Origin: Geosiphon pyriformis | Taxonomy: Eukaryota; Glomeromycota; Glomeromycetes; Archaeosporales; Geosiphonaceae | NCBI GenBank assembly: GCA_016748015.1 | Contig: JAAOMT010000176.1 | Span: forward strand, 358,434-422,433 | Length of the DNA: 64,000 nucleotides | Direction: 5' to 3' | Shown: positions 45,731 through 58,313 of the stretch, one piece after another | Layout: the number at the start of each line of letters is the position of its first letter | Position numbering within the stretch: position 1 is the stretch's first letter | The notes under the pieces: generated by a model | What the model was told of the DNA's origin: nothing | What the model saw: only the letters and a program-made list of their open reading frames with translations | The model's database searches: none | Position numbers and translations under genes: made by a program

Positions 45731-47632
45731 CTATATATCTTTAAACTGTGCTATAAATAAAAATGTTTTTTCTGGTAAATTATTTTATAGAGTGTTTTCT
45801 AAAGTAAATAAAAGCAGACTGGCTGCTATTTATGCCAAGTAATCAACTTTTATAGCTTGTTTAGTGTTTTTTGGTGGTGTTTTTTGGACAAAAATTGTTA
45901 ATAAGTCTTTATTTTCTTCTCTTTTAATGCAAAATAGTTCTTTAAGTCTTGGCTTATCTTTGAAGATAAAGCTTTTTCCACTTGTTTTAAAAGAAGTGAA
46001 TAACAGATTTGCTACTTTTAAATACAGTCTCATTAGTCTTATAAAGCAAGTTGATAAGCTGGCTAAAAAGTTGAATACACTTGAACTAATGTTTCCCAAT
46101 CTAGTTTTGGATGTTAGTCATTGGTAATTTTATTATTACAGAATTAAAGAGCAGATATAGTAATAAGTAAAGATTTAAGTATAATTATTAATAGTAAAAC
46201 TATTATAAAAGTGATATTTTTAGATCAGTCAATAATTTCTAAGTTGAAAAACAGTTTGCAAAGTTTTTCAAATACAGTTCTAAATTTTTTAGCCAGAGCA
46301 AATAATATTGGTTTAGATTTGAGATTACATTTTTTTTAATGACCAATTTTGTTTAAAAAATTGTTATATACAATATTTAAGATATCAATGTTTTTACTAA
46401 GCAGAAAAATATTATTTATTAACATAAAAGTACTGAATATTTGATTTTAATTGTCATAAAAACTAAGTTAAGATCTAATTGCAGGTCTTAAATAATAAAC
46501 AAATTTAATAGAATTCGGGTTTTTGTTTTAAGACTAGATAAGAACTTTTTAAGTACTAATATAACAATAATTATGAATGTTTTTTTGGCTTATTATGTGG
46601 CCAAAATTAAAAAAATTCTGGACTATTTGATCTTAGTTCAACTACTTTTTAAGAATAAGTTTTTGGTTATAGTTTTGGGTTTGTATATATGTGCTTCTAT
46701 GGCAGCACAAGTTAAACAAATAATAAAAATAAATACAATTGTTGCTGAGATTATGATTTTTAGTTCTTTCATAATTGTTGGTAGAAATTTCAATAAAAAT
46801 AGTTTTGGTAAGAATTTAAGCTCTAAGTTGTGTTCAAGTTTGGATCTAATTAATGTTTTTAAGAATTAGTTTTTGCTTAAGATGCTTATATAGAACAATT
46901 TAAGAGAGGCTGCAAAAATTATTGACTATTTATTTATAAGTGAAAATTTTTTATTTTCAATGACTAAACAGATAGTTGTTAATATTTTTAAGTTCTTTGA
47001 CATAGACCACAAAGCTGTCTTGGTTTTGATTAGACTAGATAGTCTATTGAATATACAAATAGACATTATTTGGAAGCTGGATAACAAAAATGATTAGATG
47101 TTTAAAATTAAAGATGTAAATAACTTTAAGTGAATTGGCTTTAAGAATCACTTGTTATCTTTATTTTTTTGATAAAAAATAAATTTATTAATGCCAATAA
47201 CAGTGGTAATTTAAATATAATATAAGAAATTTTACAGAATATAATATTAAATTTGGCAGAAGGAATGTTTTTTAAGCAATAATACAATAAAGCAAAGTGC
47301 TTCTTTAATAAACAATTATTAAAATTTTATAAGTTAAAATTATTAATTGCCAAGTTTGTTAAAGCTTTTAGTATTGAAGACAATATACAATTTGATTATT
47401 TTCTATAAGTCTGGCTAATTACTAATTATGAAAAAGTCTTGAAAATCCAAAGCTTGATTTAGGATAGTGTAAAATTAAATAACATTTTTTGTAGCTTTTC
47501 AAGGATCAAAAAAAGGTATCACAAATTTAAGTTATATAAATTAAGGATTACTAAAACTGCAGTCATCAATGTTGTAATAGAAAAAAAAATGGAAAATTTC
47601 TGTTTAAATAAGAGCCAAATAATTAAGAGCAT
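45731..47632 (+). pseudogene. Old LINE: ORF1 end and ORF2 endonuclease region
   Basis: 45780-46130 retains the ORF1 C-terminus (SRLAAIYAK, then a run ending VDKLAKKLNTLE). From about 46340 the ORF2 endonuclease is visible: 46573-46869 is open (LLFKNKFLVIVLGLYICASM, FIIVGRNFNKNSFG), aligning with LLFKDKLSVTVLGLYAGASS and FVVLGEDLNENGSG of the intact LINE. KIIDYLFIS and FFDIDHKAV follow near 46915-47010. The sequence is cut at 47632 by element C. Full of stops, very AT-rich. Confidence 0.78.
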
Positions 47633-48495
47633 TGTTACTCATAAAATATAAGAAGTATATTAGCATATAAATTAGCCAATCAGAAGTAGCTGTAGTAAAT
47701 GTGGAATTCCAAGATTTTTCTCAGGAGAAATTGCAGGATTCCAGGAATTTCAGGATTCTTGTACAAGAAATCACAGGATTTCAGAATTCCAGAATTCTTC
47801 TCAAAAGAAATTGCAGAATTTCAGAAATTCCAGGATTCCTGGTGTGAAGAATTAAGGAATTGAGGAATCTCAATTATGTATATATAGTAGTAGCATTAGA
47901 AATAAAAAAGACAGACCTCTCTGTTTAGATTTAAATCTAAGCAATCTTCTACATCACAAATATCAATAAATAATTATTTACTATCTCCAATTTCACTCTT
48001 CATTATCAACACTTCATGTTAATAGCAATTAATACTTAATTACATTGAAACAATAGCTCTTGATCATGGCTATTTACAGGATACTAACTTGTATACTGTC
48101 TTGGCTTATTTCTTTATTTTCTTTTATTTTCTTTTTTTTATTTATTTTTTTTATTTGATTTTATTGTTGTGCACTAATTGATTAAAGAAAATAATGTGCA
48201 GAGTTACTGACATTAAAGTAACTAGTAAAAAACCCAGGAATAAGAGTAGAACACTCAATTGAGGATAACTTATCAGGGAGAATACTGGCCATTACGCTGA
48301 AAAAAAAATTAACAAAACTGTGGTTTCAGAAAGCTACAGATAAACACTATTGAATCTTTGTTTATTATACAAAGGACTCAACCAAAACCTTTAGATACAA
48401 ACAACCTTCAGATAAAATTACCAATCAGAACATTAATTAAGCACCAAGTTATGGGTTTGTTATTTGCTTTAAGACCCAAATAATCACCTGTAACA
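47633..48495 (+). repeat. 5' LTR of element C (family 1)
   Basis: 863 bp, TGTTACTCATA...CACCTGTAACA, followed by TTTGGTGCTTCC at the internal start. Its U3 array is the GGATTCCAGGAATTTCAGG type (about 47700-47870). The matching 3' LTR is beyond the right edge of the window. Confidence 0.87.
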
Positions 48496-49135
48496 TTTGG
48501 TGCTTCCTATGAAGTACAATTCTATAGAGAACCAGCACCAACAACAACCATCCAAACAGTGGCAGAATCTGAAGAAATAGGAACAAACCACTTGGAATTT
48601 GCAAAATCTTTATTCCAACATTATCACACCCATCTCAGATTAACAAATAATAGTTGACCAACAGAATTAGCTTTCAATTGCTATGTCAATAAAAGAATAG
48701 TATATCACTTGGAAGACCAAAGAGATCCAAAATTTGCTTTTAATAACTTCTTCAATGAATTGCTCCAAAGCACCACTTTTCCACAAAATCACTTATTTGC
48801 ACTTCTAATTACAGAAGTAAATAGGAAAATTGAAAAATACACCAAACAGAGATTCTCTATCACGTTTGCTGACAAAGGAAAAAGAAGGTTACAAACACCA
48901 GCAGGAACACCAAAGCAAATCCAACTACCCACTTGAAAGAAACAAAGATTTGATTTATTTGCTAATCCATCATATCACCACACACCCGGAAGCACTATTA
49001 ATATAATAAACATAGCTACAACAAGTGCAACAACATCACTAAATAGAATCCCATTCCAAAGTAAACAAAAGAAAGCAGAGTTATTAGGAACATATGGTGA
49101 TTATTTCAAGAGATTTAAATCGCGATCTCCAATGC
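48496..49135 (+). pseudogene. Element C gag, N-terminal part
   Basis: Plus-strand gag start of a family 1 gypsy element. The run 48709-48936 (FFNELLQSTTF ... TPAGTPKQIQLPT) and the following YHHTPGSTINI and YGDYFKRFKS segments match the gag of elements A and B. It is interrupted at 49136 by an inverted solo LTR and resumes at 50079. Confidence 0.78.
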
Positions 49136-50078
49136 TATTATAAGTAATTATTTAGGGTCTCAAAGCAAATAACAAACCTGTAACTTGGTGCTCAATTAAT
49201 ATATTGTTGTTTTATTTAAAAGTTTTGTTATAGAATTTTTTGTATAATAGACAGAAATTTACTATGATTGGTTTTGGTTGATTTCTCAAGTCATTTTCCC
49301 AATTTCTGTCTTCAGCATGGTGGCTGGTTTAATCTGGCAGTCGTGTCTTTCTGGTAAGCTATTCATTAATATATATAATTCTATTCTTATTTCTGGGTCT
49401 TTTACCAGGCTATCTTTGATGTTAATTATTCAGTGTTTAATCTCTTTAATCAATAGTAAATTAACAAACAAAAGAAAAGAAAAGAAAATAAAATAAAATA
49501 AAAAGAAAATAAGAAATTAGAAATAAGCCAAGGCAATTCAAGTTAGTATCCCATCAATAACCATGATCAAGAGCTATTGTTTCAGTGTAGTTAAGTGTTG
49601 GATTTTATTAACATGAAGTGTTGATAAATGGAAGAGTAATTATATTTTCAAACAAACAACAATAACATGAATTTGAAGAATTGGAGAGATCTTTTATTTA
49701 TATAATTCCATTTCGGTTGATAACAACTATCCTTAAAATGAGAGTTAATAAATAGAAAAGAAAGGGGATTATTTTAAATTAATAAAACTCTATTGAATTC
49801 TCCAAAAATTCTTGAATTCTCTTGGAATTACTTTTTCTGCTTTTAACACTCTCACTATATATATATAATTTATGTTATATGAGATTCTGCACATTCGTGA
49901 ACAATGTGTCTGTAATTTCTAACAATATGCTTATTGCTGAACAATGTGCTGTGATTCTCTGACAATGCTTCACATTGCTGAGCAATGTGCTTATGTGCTA
50001 AATACTATTCTCTTATTGGTCTATTTTTCCTATTTGTTTTTTCTACTATTTTCTTGTATTCTTTTTCTATGAGTAACA
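49136..50078 (-). repeat. Inverted solo LTR, family 1, inside element C gag
   Basis: 943 bp in the orientation opposite to element C. It begins TATTATAAG (decayed from TGTTACAGG) and ends ATGAGTAACA. U3 repeats of the AGCAATGTG type lie at about 49890-49990. The gag frame of C lies on both sides. No clean target duplication can be read. Confidence 0.82.
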
Positions 50079-52080
50079 ACACCATTAGAAATTTGATTAC
50101 TACTACCACAACCAGATTTCAGAGCCGTTAGTTCTTGAAAAATAATCAACTCCAAGAAAGAAAAGAGTAGTGATCAAAAAATTAACAAACAAAACCTGAT
50201 CTTAGAAAATTCAGAATGATTGAAACCCCAACATAATTAATCAACAAAACTTACCTCCAATAATTAAAATCAATTCACCACTCATTCCACCAATTGTCAA
50301 ACAACAACAACAGCCACAACCACTATTCCAACAACAAATTCAGCAGCAACTACCACAACAACCAATGGCCTATGCTCCAATTACCAAAATAAAAAAATTT
50401 ACTAATAAAGAGGATGACGCCCAAGTATGGCTCAATAACATGGAAAAAGCCATCACAGCCAATGGATGGAATGATAACAGAGCCCTTCAAGCAATTCCTT
50501 ATTTTCTATAAGATACTGCCAATTCATGGTATCAGAGTTTAGCCACTAAACCTCAAATGTTTCAGGAATTTAAAATTGTATTCTTGAGATATTTCAGTAA
50601 TAACAACAGTATTAATCACCTAGCCAACACCTTCACTACAATCAAACAGGAAAAAACTGAAGCAGTTACTACTTACTTAAGATGCTTCCACAGAAACTTG
50701 TGCCAAATTCAAGCAATTCAAGCTGACTATTTTACAGTGCCACAGACCCTAAATCAGTTTATCCATTGACTGCGCAATAGTCTTCTTCAATACATACACC
50801 TAATGCATCCACAAACTCTTCAAGATGCAGTTACCAATACAAGAGATTTTGAATCAGCAAAACTTGAAGCAAACCATGTTCAAGCTGTTAACCTAGTCAT
50901 GAATAGATTATTTGACTTGAATTCCAAATTGAAACAACTTAGTGATTCAATTAATCAGAAATTGGAAGGATACTTAGCTAACAATCATACAATTTATTAA
51001 CCACCATAATGATGCAATAACTCAGGAAACATGAATCATTTCCAAAATCAGTCACATCCATCATCATCTTCAAATCAGCTGTGACAACAAAAAATGCATG
51101 TCTGTCATAATTGTGGTAAACAAGACCATATTAGAGCCAACTGCTGATTTTATAGTAATAACTCACAATCAGAAAATCAATATTGAAACTTCAATTGCTG
51201 GTTTCAAGCTCCAAATTATTAACCCAATTCAGCACCATATCAACCAAATTACCTACCTATGATGCAACAACCAATCTATCAACCACCAATTTATCAGCCT
51301 TCAGTATCTGTCGTTTATTAATTACAGTCCCAACCCATTTATCAGCCACAGCCTTAGGTAATTTATCAGCCCTAACAAATTCAAACACCACCATAGAACT
51401 TACTTCAAAATAAAACCCAAAGGCTGAGATTGACACAACAAAGCCGGAAATTGTCAATAGTAGTCTATCAACTAATCCCCAATTTTTCCATACAACCATC
51501 AGAATTGCGACAATAGAATTTGGGCACCGGATACATCCAAAACCCGAATTTCCAGAACTATTTAAGTCTCCTGATCACCCCAGAAAATGCTACATCCAAC
51601 AAATCAGAAGCCAACCAAAAACCACCCACCAACAATATCTTGCCAGCAACCATTATAGAAAATAAATTACTTACTGCTATCTTCCCTTTTGAATTTGAGG
51701 AACCAGTTGAAATGCCACTATTCAGTGGAGCTGCCTTAGAATCAAAACTCATTACTGTAATGTATACAGATGCTAAAGTTAATGGGCAGCACATAAAACT
51801 GATTCTAGACAGTGGATCAGCTGGTAATATCATCACAAAACAACTTATGAACCAACTAGGTTGCTGAGTTGATTAAGCTGCCAGCACACGAATCATCACT
51901 ACTAATGGAGTGACCAAAACTCCAATCAGTAAGATTGATAATTTTTCTATAGAAGTCAATAGTATTATTGTGCCAATCAAGATATTAGTCATGCAAACCA
52001 CTCAATATTAAGCACTTGTTGGCAATGACTGGCTGTTCAAGACCAATGTAATGCTTGATTGGAATATGCAGGAGCTTTAA
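50079..52080 (+). pseudogene. Element C gag core, knuckle and protease
   Basis: The gag core begins near 50350 (PMAYAPITKIKKFTNKEDDA) and includes ANSWYQSLATKPQ and VTTYLRCFHRNLCQIQAIQA. The knuckle is intact (CHNCGKQDHIRANC, about 51100-51145). A Tyr/Pro/Gln-rich spacer follows, then the protease (about 51650-52080) with an intact active site (LILDSGSAGN) and GNDWLFKTN near the end. In-frame stops are mainly TAA/TAG at expected Gln or Trp and TGA at Arg. Sister to the gag-protease of element A. Confidence 0.82.
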
Positions 52081-52429
52081 CTTAGCCAGAACAGTTGATA
52101 CACACGCATATCTGCCACATATAGCCATTTCAAGACCACTAACATGCCAGTACTGCTCATTGAGTTCAAAGAAAAAGAGAAGAAACCTACCTGAGAAGCC
52201 TATTAAGTGTCATGGGCTGAAGAAAACCACAATGAGCTACCATCAATACTTCCTTAGGATAACAACAGAAAAGGAAAACAAAAAAAAAACTTATCTGGAA
52301 TGCCAACCAAACCTGGGGAACTAACAATGACCTGGACAAGTTTTCAACTTGGGAATAGAAAGAGACTGGCAAAGAAAAAAAAAGAAAAGAAAGAAGAAAC
52401 AACTTCTATCAGCACCACTTATAATTACT

Positions 52430-53409
52430 ACATCTATACTACCCCACAACAATTCACTTATTGTTAACCAAAGCTTATATGCGTCAATTGTGACAAGAAA
52501 TTGTCATCAATAGATGCATGTTGTAGTAATAATAAGGAATACCCAACAGCAATCAAGTTTTACTGTCATCCATGTCTTGTTGAACACTTTAGAAGGCCAA
52601 AATGAGTTGGAAAATGGGATAATAAGCCATGCTTAGCTTGTGAAGAAACTTTTTTTGATAAAAGAATGTGGAACAACATTCTTGAAAGAGGAGGAACATG
52701 CGACAAATTGTGTTAGCACATAATTCTCATAAGTGATTAGATAAGGAAAAAAACACCCATAGACACTGCCTGAAGATGAGCAGTCAAACGTCTGAACAGT
52801 TGTCCACACAATAATGATAAAATATGACAAATAGCACTCGCCAAAATCAAAGGAGTGTTACCAGAAAAAATAAAAACAATTAAAAATAACTCATCTGAAC
52901 CCATAGAACTTGATTGGGACCCAGAACCAGTCATAAATCTTCTAGACCCAAAACAATTTTATGAACACTACCAAGAGCTAGCATCTACAAGAAAAGAGCA
53001 GAAGCAACATTTGAAAGAAATTAACACTCAACTATGTGACCACTGTTTGATCCCATGTGATTTTCAATATTGTAATAAGTATGACTTCATTTACAATCTA
53101 CCACCACACATAATCTACACAATTGTGGAAGAGAAAAAACCAATCAGCAGCTGTGCATCAGAATCAGAATAAATTTTCAATTCTAATTCAAACTCTGATA
53201 ATGATAATGATAAAAACAATGGTTTCAGCTTCATCCAATATAGCAACAAAAATAACAATGATTTAGACTTTGATACAAACCCAAAACATATATCACACTC
53301 CCTAATCTCACCAAAGAGCAAGAGCTGAAATGGTTTAGCAATAATAATGAAAAAATTATGTCAGAATGTCCACATAATACCAATGCAGAGTTTGATCTGA
53401 AATATCCAG
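52430..53409 (+). pseudogene. Element C Cys-rich module and start of dUTPase
   Basis: The Cys-rich module reads CVNCDKKLSSID (about 52480), CHPCLVEHF, CLACEETFF, a TCDKLC block, and CDHCLIPCDFQYCNKY (about 53038). The acidic/Asn-rich spacer (about 53165-53290) is followed by LKWFSNNNEKI and dUTPase motif 1 (NAEFDLKYP, about 53385). It breaks at 53409 where element D starts. The remainder is at 63266. Confidence 0.82.
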
Positions 53410-54391
53410 TGTTATCAGAGGTTTTTGGTCTCTTTTTTTGAATGTTATAATTGTCTGTTGGTTGCAAATTCACGTTTTTTAGAAGTAGTTGAACCTCCAA
53501 TAACTGAATTTATTTTCAAATTATCTTCTATAATTTGAACTGCTGGGCTTATAAGTGGAATAGCCAATTCTGTGCCAGTTGCTTTGTGTAGTTACGTTGT
53601 AGTAAATATCAACTCTTTCCCAGGAATTGCTCGTCTGGAAGCTCACTAAAAATGTGTAGTTACTTTGCTGTGAAAGTCAACTCTTCTACAGGAATCTTGT
53701 CTGTAGGCTACCCTAATGATTATAATAAGAAAATAAAAATAAATAAATAAAAGAAATGTAAAAGAAATAGAATTCTGTCAGGTGAAACATTTTCTATCTA
53801 GGCCTGGAGTCACTAACAGTTTAATGAAATTAGTAGCTAATCAATTTCAAAATGTTAGTTGGATTTTGGGGATTTTCCAAGTGCAATAATTAAAGAATTT
53901 GGTTTTTCAATTTATTTGATATTTATTTCTTTTTGTGTATATAGGAATGGTTTTAAGTGATAAATCTAAAGTAAGATACATTTTCTTGAAGAGAAAAGCT
54001 CTTCTTTTATACAACTTGTTGTAACACTATTTTATGAACTTGAACTTTGCTTTTTTCTACAATTTCACTAAATTAAAGATACATTTCGGTAAATTACAAG
54101 TTATTTCTGCAAACTATTAGATATTTCAGTGAACTATCAATTATTTTGGTGAATTTCTACAAATTTCGGCGAACTTTTGAATGTTACATATTTTGGAGTA
54201 TTGCATGATTGATCATTGCACTTAGGTTACATTTGTGTTATGTACAAATTGGGTTATTAATTAAATGATAATTTCAGACATTTTGCTAATGTAATAAGTG
54301 ATAATTTGAAACAATAATATATGCTAATTAATGATAAGATTTATAAGGGTAATTTCATGCTAAACAATATTTCTAATTTTGTCTGGTAATA
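53410..54391 (-). repeat. 3' LTR of element D (family 2)
   Basis: 982 bp; on the + strand it starts TGTTATCAGAGG and ends GTCTGGTAATA. Five tandem 20-bp units (ATTTCGGTGAACT core) lie at about 54083-54182. It differs from the 5' LTR at scattered sites, mostly transitions (for example GTGCCAG versus GTATTAG). Confidence 0.9.
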
Positions 54392-54395
54392 TAAC

Positions 54396-55079
54396 CTTCT
54401 CCTCAAGACTGAGCTCCATCGAAGTCCAAGTACTGTCTGTAATTTCCAGATAATAATCCAAAATTATTGAAGAAATTTGGTCTGAAAATTGTTGAAATTT
54501 CAGTTCTGTGAGCTTTCCAATGTATTGAATCTTCAAAGACTGTAAAATTGGGTTTTGTAGGACGTTTTCACAGGTGTAGAATAGGTCATAAAGTCTAAGA
54601 ACAGCTCTTAGTTTATAATAACTGTTTATAGATCCAGCTGTTGTCTTGAATTTGTTGTGAAGTTGTTTCTGAATAGCTTTTTTTGTGAGATTTGCTGCTG
54701 TAAGCTTCTATTTTTATTTGTAAAGTGTTTTTCCAATGTAGAAATATTTATATATTGGAGTATAGTCATAGTTTTTTTCATTAAAACACAGTTGAAGTTT
54801 TTGTTGAATAGTAGCATTTGGTGGAATACTAATAGGAGTGAGTATTAAGTTTTCTCTTAAAGCAAGCTTTAAAAGTTCTGACAAGTGAATTCCAGAATAA
54901 CTTCTTGTATTTTTTTTATATGGGTAATATTTTCGTGAATTTGGGGCTAAATTTGTAACTACTTCTGTTTGGGTATAATTAATGTGGTTTCCAGTAATAG
55001 TAATGGATAATTTGGGTATTGTTTTTAAAGCTAACATTAGTTTTTGGGATAATTGTTGAATGTTTTGAGAAATAGTCAT
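54396..55079 (-). pseudogene. Element D third ORF downstream of integrase (unknown function)
   Basis: Minus-strand ORF from an ATG at 55079 (MTISQNIQQLSQKL), open for 121 codons. After two close stops (TAA, TAG at about 54715) the same frame stays open to the polypurine tract, about 225 codons in all. It is Lys/Leu/Tyr-rich with predicted helices, and has no signal peptide or membrane segment. The last part (YYKLRAVLRLYDLFYTC) resembles the ORF at the same place in element E, and a DFDGAQS ending exists one frame over. This suggests a conserved accessory gene with a late frameshift. I do not recognise a family. Confidence 0.55.
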
Positions 55080-55209
55080 TATAAAAGATTTGAAAATAAA
55101 AGAAAATTATTTTTGGTGTATGGGTTTTTATGTTATTTTTGCTTTTGTTTTTTTTTTGTGAGATTGTTTCTAAATTATAAGGAGATAACTATAATAATAA
55201 ATTTAAGTT

Positions 55210-56610
55210 AAGTATTCAAGTTGGGAGGTTGTTCAATGACAACTATTGGTTCTAAATTTCGGAGAATATTTTCAGGATTGATTAAAAGAGAATGTGTACC
55301 AATTTGTGGAATTAATAGTTCAGAATTGTTTCTGGAATTATAGTGTTTCAAATGATCTCCATGTGCAACTTTTGCTAGGATTTTGTCATCAAGTCTTAGC
55401 TTGTATGATCCGTTGCCTAGGACTTTATGGATAAAGAATGGTCCATCCCATTTATTTTCAAATTTTCCACTCTATTGTTTTTCAGCTTTAGTTTTGTATA
55501 AGAGAACTTTGTTTCTAATTTTAAATCCATTGGTAACTGAAGACAATTTGTCATCATGCCATTCTTTTTGTTGAGTTTGGAAGTGTTTAATATGAGTGGC
55601 TGCTATTTGTTATTTTCCTTTCAACGTGCTAAGCAGAGTGTAGGCTCTTTATTGTAGTGTTTTCTAAAAGTTGTCTTTATTAATTGGTTGTACTGAATAT
55701 GTTTTCATTGTGAAACTAATTAGTAGTGTTGCTGTCCTTCCATAGGTTAAATCAAATGGTGTGTGTTTTGTGGTATTTTGTTTTAGTGTTCTATATGCTA
55801 GTAATACTGATGGAATAAAGAGATCCCATTTTTGTTCAAAATTGGTTGAGACTTTGGCTAATGATTCATACAATGTTCTGTTAAAACGTTCTACAAGTCT
55901 ATTTGTTTATAGATAGTAGGGCGAAGATAATGGTCTTTTGACATTAAATTGTCCACAAATTTCCTGGATTAAATTGTTTACAAAATGTGTTTCTTGATCA
56001 AATAAAAGTTCTATTGGGCATCCATGTCTACAAATGATGTCTTCGTAGATGAAGTTTGCTACTGATTTTGCATCTGCTCATTGAATGGCTCTGGCTTCAG
56101 GCCATTTGGTGAGATAGTCTACAGCTACTGCAATATAACAGTTTCCTTGGTTTGTAATAGGAAGTAGTCCAACTAAATTGATACCAATTCAGTCAAAAGG
56201 CTGTTCAACTTTGATTGAGTTTAAAGGTTCTGTAGGGCGAGTTCCTTCACTTTTTTGACAACTATCACAAGACTTAACATATTCATGAATGTCTTTTCTC
56301 ATTTAAGGCCAAAAATAATATTCTAGTGTTTTCTGAATGGTGCTGTCTTTTCCTAGATATGCTGATGAAAGGTCTGAGTGCATATTATATAAAATAGTTT
56401 CTTTTTCATGTTCTTGTATTAATCTGAGTAGATTGTCTGGGTTTTTGAAGTTTCGATAATAAATTATGTTGTTGTGTAAGAAGTATTGTTTGGCTTGTTG
56501 TAACCGATGTTTTTTATCTGAGGACCAATCTGTTGGGATTGTTAATGTCTCCAAATATTGTTTAAGATTGTTGTAGTTTTCGGGATTCATTGTTTGTTGT
56601 TTTGTCATTA
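55210..56610 (-). pseudogene. Element D integrase
   Basis: The H2C2 region (MHSDLSSAYL ... CDSCQKSEG, about 56400-56255) has Tyr where the second His is expected. The catalytic core has VAVDYLTKWPEARA (about 56120), LLFDQETHF (about 56005) and NRLVERFNRTL (about 55895). The C-terminal GPFFIHKVLGNGSYKLRLDD motif (about 55450-55400) ends in an acidic/hydrophobic tail at about 55210. The run 55873-55664 is open. TGA and TAG stops mostly replace Arg, Trp or Gln. Confidence 0.88.
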
Positions 56611-56639
56611 ATTCAAATGAGTGTTGGTTTTGTATTCTA

Positions 56640-57935
56640 ATCTTGCCTCATTTTTGAGAGACAATCAATGTTAATATGGAGTTTTCTTGGTTTGTGGTGT
56701 ATAATATATTGGTAGTTGGCTAAAAATCCTGTCCATCAAGTTTGTTTTGCATTTAGCTGAGTGTTTTTGTTCTGAAGCCATTTGAGTCCAATATTATTAG
56801 TAATAATATCAAATTCTTTGGGTCTGAAGTAAAGATTAAAGTGATATAGGGCCCAAATTACTGTTGTAGTTTCTAATTTTGTTGCAGGGTAGTTCTTTTT
56901 GGCTGGTTTCAATGTTCTGCTAGCATAAGCAATTACTCACTCATTTCTATTGTCATTTAACTGTGATAAGATGACACCAAAGACAGTATAAGAGACATCT
57001 GTTGCTAACCAGAATCGGTTGCTGAAATCTGAGTAGATGAGAATTGGAGCTGTCATTAGTTTTTTTTTGAGAATTTCAAATGTGATTTGGTGTTTAGCAG
57101 TTCATTTGTATTTGACGTTTTTGGTGATAAGCTGGTTGAGAGGTTTTGCAATTTCTAAGAATCCTTTGATAAACTTCTGATAGTAGGAGGCTAACCCTAT
57201 GAATCCTCTTAGTTCTGTAGTGTTTTAAAGAGTTTTGAAGTTTTTGACAGCACTGATTTTTTCAGAGTCCAGTTTGATTCCATCTTTACTAACAATATGA
57301 CCAAGAAAGACCAAGCTTGTTTTTCTAAAGTAGCATTTTTCAATGTTGAGTTTCAGTTTTGCTTTTCGTAATCATTGAAAAACTTCTTGCAGGTGTTTTA
57401 AGTGTAATTTGAATGATGAAGAATAAACATCAGTATCGTCAAGATAAATGACTACTGACTTCCAAAGGAGTTCTTTGTATACAATATCCATTAATCTCTG
57501 AAATGTTGCTAATGCATTGCATAATCCGAAAGACATTACATTGAATTCATAGTTTCTTCCTTGGATTGTGAAGACTGTTTTGGGACGATCTTTGGGGTTC
57601 ATGGCAACTTGCCAGTATCTACTTTCTAGATCTAGTGTTGAAAAGTATTTGGCCTTTCCAAGGGCATCCAACATATCATCAATTCGGAGAAGGGGATATG
57701 CATCTTCAATAGTGACACTGTTGAGTTGTCAATAATCAACACAAAATCATATCTTTCCATTTTTCTTTTTAACTAAGACCACAAGTGAGACCCATGGACT
57801 CATTGATAGTTGAATAAGCCCATTGTTGAGCATCCATTGTATTTCTTTGTGGATAAATTGGTAACTTTCTGAAGCAACTCAGTAGGCTTGCTGTTGCCTT
57901 GGTTTGGCATCTCCTGTATAGATTTGGTGTTGAGC
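56640..57935 (-). pseudogene. Element D reverse transcriptase and RNase H
   Basis: RT motifs in order: LNNGLIQLSMSPW, VVLVKKKNGKI, FCVDY between two TGA codons, FSTLDLESRYWQV, GLCNALATFQRLMD and the catalytic IYLDDTDVY (about 57445). The usual aliphatic residue after the DD pair is Thr. Connection and RNase H follow (GFIGLASYYQKFIKG, LATDVSYTVFGVILSQ at about 57015, a ASRTLKPAKKNY block). The 57674-57372 run is open. The TGA codons flanking FCVDY occur at the same two places in element E. Confidence 0.9.
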
Positions 57936-58313
57936 CAAATTGGTTTTTCCTAAGTCATTGTTGTTTTTGGCAAAGATATCGGCAAATTCTGCAATTAGCT
58001 CTTTGAGCTGACTCTGTTGTTGTGGTTCAAGTTGTCCTATGTTGATTTGAGATAGTTTTTCCATAACAACATGGTAGTTTTTAGAGCTGTGGTTTGGGTT
58101 GATTTTTGGTAGTGAATGTCCAATAATTTCAGAGAAATCGGAAACTGTTTGGGGTAATTCTTGTTGAAAAATATTACTATGAATAACTCCAATTTCTAAG
58201 TTATTTAATAGAACTATGAAGTAATTATTGGAGTTGTAAAAAATAACTCGGACTTTCTTTGTTCTTTCTGTGATGTAAATATTTGGGATCAAGATATTAT
58301 GTTCCAAGCAAAT

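Noticed and set aside
49131-50083. 4-bp target duplication for the inverted solo LTR in element C
   Set aside because: Flanks AATGC and ACACC do not match without assuming several changes.
54396-55079. Envelope gene making element D a retrovirus-like element
   Set aside because: No signal peptide, membrane segment or glycoprotein-like Cys pattern is visible; position alone is not enough.
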